A stretch of DNA of 64,000 bases, from NCBI GenBank assembly GCA_018340375.1, contig JAFFJZ010000002.1, positions 24,260,001 to 24,324,000 on the forward strand, read 5' to 3'. Positions within the stretch are counted from its first letter, which is position 1. Every line of letters starts with the position of its first letter. The stretch is from Gonatopus flavifemur (taxonomy: Eukaryota > Arthropoda > Insecta > Hymenoptera > Dryinidae). The position numbers and the translations under genes are program-made. Positions 56,681 through 64,000 of this stretch are shown piece after piece. The notes below the pieces were generated by a model that made no database searches, was not told the DNA's origin, and worked only from the letters and a program-made list of their open reading frames with translations.

Positions 56681-57640
56681 TGTAAAAAAGGTTCACCGGA
56701 AAATTCCAGTAAATGTATTGGAAGTTATTAACCTGTGCATGTACCGGAATATTTTAGCACATTTGTACTGCAAAAATTCAGTACAAATGTTATGGAATTT
56801 TAGCATCAAAACTGGAAATTTTCTGAGCATCGGTACTGGAATTTTTCAGTACACGAACTGGACTCTTCCAGAACATGTACTGGAAAATTAATGCTGAAAA
56901 TATTCATGAACATTGAAAAAAAATTGCTCACACAAAGTGATTTTGCATGGTTTTTGTGTTTCAAGATGATTGAGAAACTTGATTGTTTATATGGATGGGC
57001 AGAAAGTCATGTCTACCTAACGGGAATTGAACCTACACTTTTCCATCCGCCTACCAACTGATACCTAAGACCTAACCGATTAGCTATAGTGCGACATGTT
57101 GGAAGGCCAGCTTGGGTCACTACATATGCTTCATATCTAGAATACGCAAAGGAATAATTCTTCGAAAAACCTCATATATCAATTTTATTCGCTACAATTA
57201 CAATTATTATTCCAAATCTCCATCAGGAAATTTTGAATATAAAGATTCGAAATTTTTCCTGTCAGAAATGACGAAGTCCAATAGAAGTGGAAAATTTTGG
57301 TCAAACAGTGATTAAATTCCAGCCCAACTGGAAAATTCCTTCACACGACCTGAAATTTGCACTTCAAAACCTGTATAATTCCAGTATACCAACGATTAGG
57401 TTTGTTTTTCTAAATTCGAAATTTTTTCCAAATCCTTATTGAGGGGATACTTTTTTCTGGGGCACAAGAATTGTGAGATTGCAAAATCATGGCAAAATTT
57501 CAGTACACAATCCCAAAATTAAAAATTCTAGTACAAGGACTGAATTTTCAGTACCATACCAACAAAATCTCTGTACAGGTACTGGAAATTTCTCGTCTAG
57601 TTGTACAGTAAATTTCCAGTTTTTTTTACAATTAACTTTT
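56681..57640. mobile_element. CACTGTAAAAAA element with TACTGGAAATT words, interrupted
   Basis: Beginning CACTGTAAAAAAGGTTCACC, both 56690-56900 and 57480-57630 are made of TACTGGAAATTTTC/GAAATTCCAGTAC words that pair over the gap. 56930-57100 in the middle, with the tRNA-like sequence, is foreign to the family. The right end is near GTTTTTTTTACA. Confidence 0.45.
57010..57098 (-). ncRNA. tRNA-like or tRNA-derived SINE sequence
   Basis: Read on the minus strand it has an A-box-like TAGCTAATCGGTTAGG followed about 53 bases later by a B-box-like GGTTCAATTCCC. The spacing is wider than in a standard tRNA, and the T stem is imperfect. It is more likely a tRNA pseudogene or SINE head than a working tRNA. 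Confidence 0.4.
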
Positions 57641-57767
57641 TTCCCGAACTTTTCAGGCATTTTCAAAGGGTTTTGGCTGTTGTATCACAAATTTTGATGA
57701 TTTTTGAAATCTAGTGTTGTTTAATATCTGTCAGATAGGTTGATCCAATGGAGAAATAGTAACGGTG

Positions 57768-57959
57768 TACACGGAAAAAATAATTTAGCTGCAGCAGCTA
57801 AGTAGCTAGCACGGACACGGACAGCCATTAAATGAGCTCCTACAGCTAAATTTTAACTGTTACCGCAGATAAATTGACTACAATTGTACATTTTTTTGCT
57901 GTAACAGCTAAAATTTGCTAACTACTCAGCTGGTGCAGCTAAACTATTTTTTCCGTGTA
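57768..57959. mobile_element. TACACGGAAAAAATA palindrome with AGCT words, copy 2
   Basis: Same family as 31773-31999: GCTGCAGCAGCTAAGTAGC, CTAGCACGGACA and GACAGCCATTAAAT in the left arm. The right arm is shorter, ending AACTATTTTTTCCGTGTA, so part of the stem has been lost. Confidence 0.7.
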
Positions 57960-58007
57960 GTAACGGCTCAATTGTTTCCACTAAAATCTGGCAAATAAAT
58001 TCTCACC

Positions 58008-58176
58008 ACACAGAAAAGAGTGATTAGCTGTAAGATAGACGGCCATTTTTTCACCTCTTGCGGCTAAATTTCAGCTCCTGTAGCAAAAATTTTAACTTCG
58101 TCAGCTAAATTTTAGCTAGAGTTGCTGAGATATTCAGCTATGATGCTGACACAATTAAAAATTTCTCTCTGTGCAG
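58008..58176. mobile_element. ACACAGAAAAGAGTGATTAGCTG element, AGCT words
   Basis: ACACAGAAAAGAGTGATTAG and the inverse of AATTTCTCTCTGTG close it. The interior is TAGCTAAATTTTAGCT and AGATAGACGGCC, matching the outer arms of 3067-3615. Confidence 0.55.
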
Positions 58177-58260
58177 TACTGGGCCGTTTCTTCATCCCCA
58201 GCAATTTTCATTTGGATGCTAACTGACAGTAACAGGAAGTTTCAGATATTGTCTACTTAC

Positions 58261-58300
58261 CATTCATCATCATCATCTTAAAGTAATCAGTCTTATGACT
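58261..58300 (-). CDS. possible alternative first exon with four ATG codons
   Basis: On the minus strand the sequence AAG followed by ATG ATG ATG ATG AAT G meets a consensus donor (G|GTAAGT, donor at 58260-58255). It leaves in phase 1, exactly what the exon at 42902 requires, and would give MMMMNG then FALMRIV. Such a product would lack the first I-BAR helix. Only the donor and the phase support it; the exon's 5' limit is unknown. Confidence 0.3.
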
Positions 58301-58443
58301 GGTTCAATGAAATCTTCAAGTTCGGAACACTGTTTATTATCCACCAAACGTTGAATTTTCCGTTCAATTTAACGTGCCATGGCGATGATTTGATCCCCTT
58401 TCGCACTTGAATCGCATGCTTCCGCAAGTAGTTCTTCTGCTAC
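58280..58443 (-). pseudogene. coding-like frame with one stop, vinculin-family flavour
   Basis: One minus-strand frame reads IVAEELLAEACDSSAKGDQI then IAMAR, a TAA, and IERKIQRLVDNKQCSELEDF then IEPVIRLI: about 62 sense codons with a single stop. The composition is alpha-helical and protein-like, and the KGDQIIAMAR core resembles the KGN-D-I-I-A-A-A-K type helix of vinculin/alpha-catenin proteins. I cannot identify it. It may be an eroded gene fragment or chance. Confidence 0.25.
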
Positions 58444-59509
58444 GATATTCTAACATCGTAATTCATAACATTCCATCCGCGCTATTCTATTATAATCAAT
58501 TTCCCGTTCTTATAGCAACTGCATATGCCGATGATTGATCTTTTCCCAATTCTCGAAGACCACGATATCCGCGGTGACAGAAAAGTGAACTCTCGAGGCG
58601 ACGTAAATGTGAATACAGGCTATGAGCATCTTTTGATGATATTGTTTATTACGGTACACGTTTTTGCACTCGGTCTATTGATCGATTAGAAACTGTCTGA
58701 CTCCATTAAAGTTGAGTGTTGAATATAACATCGGTCTCCACGTGATATTCTCCTTCCTTCCTTGCTTGCAAGTAAGAAACATTTTTCTCAACTCCAACTG
58801 CTATGTACAATAAATCTCAATAAGCATTCGAGGAGATGAATGAATGCCCATGAAATTTCTTTTTCGTGAGTTTGAATGAAAACAAATGAATCAGAGACAG
58901 ATTGTTCTCGTTCTTCCGAGAACATTCGTCTCGTTCAAACGAGCTTGGAATAGCAATTAGAGTTTATTTGCGACTTCAAGTGATTTTACCAGGATTTAAT
59001 TCAATAAAATATAATGATCATAACACCGTAAATAACATCCATTTATGTCTTTTACATATTTTTTTTTTCATAGTCGTGATATCCACGATTGTCGCTCCGA
59101 GTGGTTATTATAATTATCTTGCACCGAACGCTTCGTACGGAGTAGCAATTTCATGAAGCTGAAACCAGCGGGTGATTGTTGCAATTTCTAACTGGATTTG
59201 ATTCGAGTATACTTCATCGCAGAAATTGATGGGACGGCTTCGAATTATGCGGTTTGGCTCTTTAAATATTTTATATAAATATTCTATTAAGAGTTATACA
59301 TCCATCGGTCATTAGTTCCAGTTTTATAGTAATTTTACTTGGCATCTATCGAATGGAATAATTTTGTTTCTTGTCAATATTGCATTTAGCGGGAAGATAT
59401 TTTATTTTTTGAGATTGTTTTTCGTAAGACAGTGACGTCTTTGTTTGCTCATCATTCACAAATTTCTGCAGAAAGAAACGATAGGGTCAATTGCAAGGTA
59501 AGTTGGAAA

Positions 59510-59715
59510 TAGTTGTAGCAACTACTTAAATAGTCGGGACAAGTAACACGTTAGCTGTCTCAATTAATTCAAAATATCTCAGGTATTTACGTTAGTTAGT
59601 GCCACTATCGAGTTACTTGTCCTGACTACTAAGTAGCTGCAGCAACTACTTAAGTAGATGGTCCAAAATCGACTATTTAAGTAGTTGCTGCAACTATTCT
59701 TCTTTTTCCGTGCAG
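59510..59715. mobile_element. ACTACTTAAGTAGT-word palindrome
   Basis: GTAGCAACTACTTAAATAGT and the inverse TATTTAAGTAGTTGCTGC face each other, with GGGACAAGTAAC and GTTACTTGTCCTG inside. The right end is TTTTTCCGTGCAG. The left TACACGG-type end is not clear. Confidence 0.55.
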
Positions 59716-59879
59716 ACAAATTGCTATGCAATTTTTGTTCAATCGTTGTTGTCCAATTTTCACACTGTTGGTGGGAATTTGATAAACACACCAGCTAAAT
59801 TTTAGCTGGTGCAGCGAAATATCTAGCTATGATAGCTAAGGCTTTGTTTAAGTTCCCGAGCAACTTTTTAACAACTTCA

Positions 59880-60113
59880 TACACGGATAAAATCAGACAC
59901 GAGTGGTCAATTTTCCGCACATTGATCTTCAGTGTGCGAGAAAAAATAAAATAAAACACTGCTGGCTAATGTGTGTCCATCGATTATCGATGACCGCGCA
60001 TTGGTAACCGATCTACACACATTAGCCAGCAGTGTTTTATTTAATTTTTTCTCGAACACTGATCAATAATGTGCGGAACATTGGTCACTCGTGTTTTAGA
60101 TTTTCTTCGTGTA
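59880..60113. mobile_element. TACACGGATAAAATC palindrome
   Basis: TACACGGATAAAATCAGACACG and the inverse of CTCGTGTTTTAGATTTTCTTCGTGTA close 234 bp. The inner stem AACACTGCTGGCTAATGTGTG is matched by CACACATTAGCCAGCAGTGTT. The loop carries ATCGATTATCGAT. It sits inside a GCTAAATTTAGC-word element spanning about 59790-60320. Confidence 0.75.
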
Positions 60114-60999
60114 ACAATTCCGCACGCAATTTTCGCTAACCTAGCTAAAAATTCGCTATCTCAACTAAATAGATTACTGAGAGAGAAAAATGTTTAGGAT
60201 TATGAAATTTTACTGGAAGAATCAAAATTTTTCGCGCCACAGCTAAAGAATCATTGTCATAGCGTCCAGCAGAATTAGATTTTGCTGTCATAACGAATCC
60301 TTCTCTCTTTGTACGACGTTAACTGTATTTTGTTACGCATTTGGCAACCCAACACTGGGGGTGGTTGGAAATGTCGTATTTGGGATACGGCCAATCCCAC
60401 CGTGAAGTTGGCTCCATTATTTTTATTTCTCAAATAACACAAGTTTTCTACATTGGATTCGCAGTAATACGAAGCAGAGGAAATTTTTGTTAGAAGAAAC
60501 CCTCAATGACCGTTTAACCAATCGTAAATCAACTCCATTTTCTAATTGGAAGCATCTCGAGTATCGAACCCACCACTCAGACGACTTTGTCTTGCCGCTT
60601 GTTGAAATCGAGAACTACTTCGAGTAGATGCAAGGACGAAACATTTTATTACTCTAAAGAGAAAAAGAAGAAGTTCGAAAAGGAGAATAGATAGGGAAGA
60701 AAAAATTTATCAAGGTTAGAGACATTCGGTCTTTTACCAAGGTGGCAAATGGAGTTGGAAGGAGGAATGAGGGGGAACTCGCTTTCAATACACGGTACAG
60801 TCATGGAGAGTCGAGGGAAGAAAAACACAGACATACTTAGGTATAGTTGAGGGGATGACGTATTAAGAAGAAGAAGGGAAAAACATAGAAACACATTTCT
60901 CTTGACTTATCGAGAGTATTTGAAACGGGAATGCACCCTAAGATTTCCGCGCTACACATGTAAATAGACGTGTGGAGATATATGTGTATATAATCAACT

Positions 61000-61420
61000 T
61001 CATACGTTCAGTTGTACGGAATAATACTGACACGATCGTACGTGGGTGTATGTATCCGTGGGAACTTATACGTACGCTGCCTGATGTTAGTCGTTGTGCT
61101 ACCCTGTTGTTTCATAACTCGAACCGACACGTCTCGACGGCGCCATTTTGAATTTCCTCTATACGACTTACCCTCTCCTACTTTTCTTCTCTTTTCCCAG
61201 TTTACCGCTGTTTCGTGTACACCCTCGTACTCACTATATACCAATCCTCCTTCGCTTTCTTTTATCAAGAAACTCGAAACGAGGATGCGACGCCGTTTCA
61301 AGAGCTGACGCCGAAAGTATCGTATTACTTTGGAATCAAAGCGCTGATAGAAAGGGGTAAATATCTCCCGTAGGACGAGAATAGAAGTAGAATGTATAAC
61401 GTCTATAGGAGAATTTTTAA
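61000..61420. promoter_or_regulatory. CpG-rich block, possible promoter and 5' UTR exon
   Basis: This block is visibly richer in G+C and CG dinucleotides than its surroundings (for example CGTCTCGACGGCGCC). On the minus strand it contains AAAATGGCGCC, a motif common near transcription starts, and a consensus donor AGAGG|GTAAGT (exon end 61172). The frame upstream of that donor is open for many codons but has no ATG, so if transcribed toward the I-BAR gene it would be 5' UTR. Direction and link to the gene are guesses. Confidence 0.3.
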
Positions 61421-61919
61421 ATCATTCGGAGTCGCTGATATTGGATGGACGAATAGAATACTTCTCTTCAAAGTTGCAAATTTGCAAGAAATTTATAAGT
61501 TTCGTATGAAGAAGTGAAAAATATTATTTAATATTATTTAATACTTTTATAAATCACAAGAATAATCAAAGATATGTATTCGAATCACTCGATATAATAC
61601 GATTCAATGTATATAAAATATCCATTAAAACTTGCTATAATTTTTATATAAAATCACATTGAGTTATTTACGTTATAGTCCCAGCCCCAAAAAATGTTGG
61701 AATCCCGAGAAGAGACGAGACAGGAAAGAGCCTATTTTTCTCTTCTCTCGTCTCGCAACGTAACTAGATAGAATAAATGAGGCCCTCTGATGGGCAGAGG
61801 CCCTTGACATTCACTGGTTTCAACTTGGATGTAAATCCGGTACTGGAAGTAGAACATTCCCACAGCGGTCAGACAGTCCCAAGTAGGGCTGCGGCTATGA
61901 CACTGGTAAACAGCCATTT

Positions 61920-62070
61920 TGGTGCCTAATAGGGATGCACGAGACGAGATTCTCGACGATACTTTGAAAGTCTCGTCTCGGTATCGAGAAATACTATCAT
62001 ATGCGAGTATCGTCTCGGTATCGCTGGACACAGTATCGGTATCGCCTAATATTTCTGATGAAAGTAACAA
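61920..62070. repeat. TCTCGGTATCG repeat cluster
   Basis: TAGGGATGCACGAGACGAG begins a stretch with GTCTCGTCTCGGTATCG, GTATCGTCTCGGTATCG and CAGTATCGGTATCG. GGGATGCACGA resembles hAT-type ends. Similar sequence lies at 63340-63460, in the same orientation. Confidence 0.4.
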
Positions 62071-62585
62071 TACTCCACCATTATCCTCTGAATACCAGTG
62101 TAGCAGTTTGAGCTGATCAAATGAACAGCACAGCTTTGTTCAGTTGATCAGAAAGACATAGAAAACCAACATTTCAGAGTACTGAAGCGAAGTTTTGAAA
62201 CACAAACCTAATTGTATATAATCACTTTATTCAGCAGTAGGGTTTCAATCTCAGCAAGGAACTCTGAAATTTCAAAATTAAAAGTGAATTCTCTGATAGA
62301 AACATTTTATCAGAGTTCATCAGAGGGAATTTTTGAAACCCCTGGTGAAAATGAAGCGAATGGAACGACACGGAAGAGTAAACGGAACAGTATTTAAGCG
62401 GAAATGGAAGGTTTTTACGCTTTATCGGTTTCAACATTTTTCACCAGGGACAGTCTGAAATTTTCAGGAAATAATATTTGATACTCCATGTATTGCGATA
62501 TCGAAGATTATTCTTTGAGAATTGTAGACTGTTCCATGAATTCAGTACAGAGAAATTTCACAGACAAAATGTTTTTTACGCTGGT

Positions 62586-62902
62586 ATACGGAGAAAAACG
62601 CTGCTGGAAAATATAAGAATTCTTCTTATCTTTTTCAGTGAATTGGAAACAGGAATATAATATTTGTAATATGAATTTTCACATAAAAATACGGAAAATT
62701 ACGAATATCGTGGAAAAACTCATAGGTAACGATTAATGACGTTTTAAACGCTGAACGTTAAATTTTATAAAGCATATAGTAAAATTCAGTTATTGATTCG
62801 TAATCGCCCTTATTTTTATGTAAACATCCATTTCACAAACCTTCCTGTTTCTGACTTAGCAAGCAAAAGGGGAAAAAAAGTAGTATATTTTTTCTCCGTG
62901 TA
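62586..62902. mobile_element. ACGGAGAAAAACGC element with ATTTTCAC/GTGAAAAT words
   Basis: TACGGAGAAAAACGCTGC at the left and TATTTTTTCTCCGTGTA at the right are inverted terminal signatures. The arms match only weakly. CTGGTATACGG just before is the tail of a TTAA-MITE relative beginning near 62450. Confidence 0.4.
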
Positions 62903-63339
62903 TCTCCTTAATTTGTCCCAACAATTGATGATATTCATATGATATTATTGGAATATTATCCACAAAATTTGAATTCAATATGAATGTATAATTAATTTTT
63001 CTATCAGTCTTAAACATCTGGAAAAACTGTGTTTTTTCATTGAAAATTCCTCTGAATATCTATAAACATTTTTGGAAAATTATGAACACCTTTGAAAAAT
63101 TGCCCTGAGATTTTCAGAGATTCCCAGTGAAATTTCTCCACCGGGTAATTTTCAGAATAAAACTATGTACATATATTATAATTTGAGAGAGATATACGGC
63201 TCTTTTTGAAGAGGAATTTTGTTACATGTATCATTTTGAAACACTCTTTTTCTCTCATTTTCACACTGAAAAAAATCAACACTATTGATGATATGTCCGA
63301 ATATTAGATCTTTATTCTCAATTTCGTGTGAATTCCAAA

Positions 63340-63460
63340 GCGATACCGATATTAGTCTCGTGCTTCTGTGCACCCCCAGTATCGACGATATTCTCGAATA
63401 TCGAATATCCGGTCTCGGTATCGTCTCGACTCCAAATACAACAGTATCGTGCACCCGTAG
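63340..63460. repeat. TATCG-rich sequence with GTGCACCC inverted ends
   Basis: GTGCACCCCCAGTATCGACG at the left and CAGTATCGTGCACCC at the right. Within are ATTCTCGAATATCGAATATCCGG and TCTCGGTATCGTCTCGAC. Shares an ungapped 57-base alignment with 53.81-53.87 kb. Confidence 0.45.
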
Positions 63461-64000
63461 TGTTTGAGGTTTGAGAACTGATTCGGAGTATTTTTAAAGC
63501 ACTGAATACGAAAACTCGTTTTTTATCATTGTTGTATGTACAAAATTCATCAATTATATAGATTATACATGAAAAATGATAAAAAGTGAGCATTCCGAAT
63601 CAGTTGTCAGACCTTGGGCAGCAGAGAACAATTTTTTTTTCCTTGTTGACCTGTGTAATGTGATTCAATGTGATTTTGTATAAGATTTGTATTAAATTTC
63701 GATGAAATATCGATTTAGATTCAATACAAATTTCATCGCATTAGGCCTATTTCTAATCACAAGAAATTTGCTTGGGCTAATGCTCGACTACCTCACGAGG
63801 GAAAATTCCCATAGTTTAATCTCCAGCAAGCACTCGGAATGCAATAACCCGGTTCAATTGCTGATTCACCGATATGCACGTGTCGAACGTTGATAATTTA
63901 TAGAGTTTCTATTGCGGAATCAACGAGATGCATATAAAATCTTCCAAATATTTGTAAATCTCTCATCATGATATAGAATCGACTGGCAAGGAACTGTTTT

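Noticed and set aside
57010..57098. Functional tRNA gene
   Set aside because: Box spacing is too wide and the T stem mispairs, so only a tRNA-like label is justified.

Overview
The window looks like a gene-poor, AT-rich piece of an insect nuclear genome, probably a hymenopteran. That placement is an inference from protein style, spliced gene structure and the transposon classes present; no species marker was found. I see only one confidently supported host gene. It lies on the minus strand, spans at least 42.9 kb down to 20.6 kb, and encodes an IRSp53/BAIAP2-type I-BAR (IMD) plus SH3 adaptor, the kind of protein that couples Rac/Cdc42 signalling to actin and membrane curvature. Ten coding exons could be joined with consistent splice phases (1268 codons visible before the stop). 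The last exon is unusually large: about 770 codons of charged, disordered sequence. The exon encoding the first helix of the I-BAR domain was not found, so the true start is either upstream of the window or in an unrecognised exon. Two possible 5' exons (58.26 kb with four consecutive ATGs, and a CpG-rich block near 61.2 kb) are offered with low confidence.

Nearly everything else is transposon-derived. 0-7 kb: palindromic MITEs of several families, including TTAA-flanked elements. 7.06-7.92 kb: an internally deleted mariner with terminal inverted repeats. 8.48-10.26 kb: a piggyBac-type element flanked by TTAA, with about 600-bp inverted repeats around a remnant of the transposase C-terminus. 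11-19.4 kb: a series of palindromes, several of them abutting. 20.6-42.9 kb: the I-BAR gene, whose 5.8-8.4 kb introns are filled with further palindromes and a BEL/Pao integrase scrap. 43-64 kb: more nested palindromes, a decayed LINE end (WNSLP motif), a second piggyBac-type element, a tRNA-like sequence and a CpG-rich block.

The most unusual pattern is the palindromic elements. Many share one of two short terminal signatures: TACACGG/TACACTG followed by A-rich sequence, or CCCAGACAGCACA. Their interiors are unrelated from family to family, but within one element the interior is built almost entirely from one short word and its reverse complement (for example AGCTAAATTTAGCT, GAGTGAAAATTCACTC, AAGAATTCTT, AGATATCT, TTGGGCCCA). 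This looks like a set of elements that keep their ends while the stem is rewritten from a single motif. It is the best candidate here for something undescribed.
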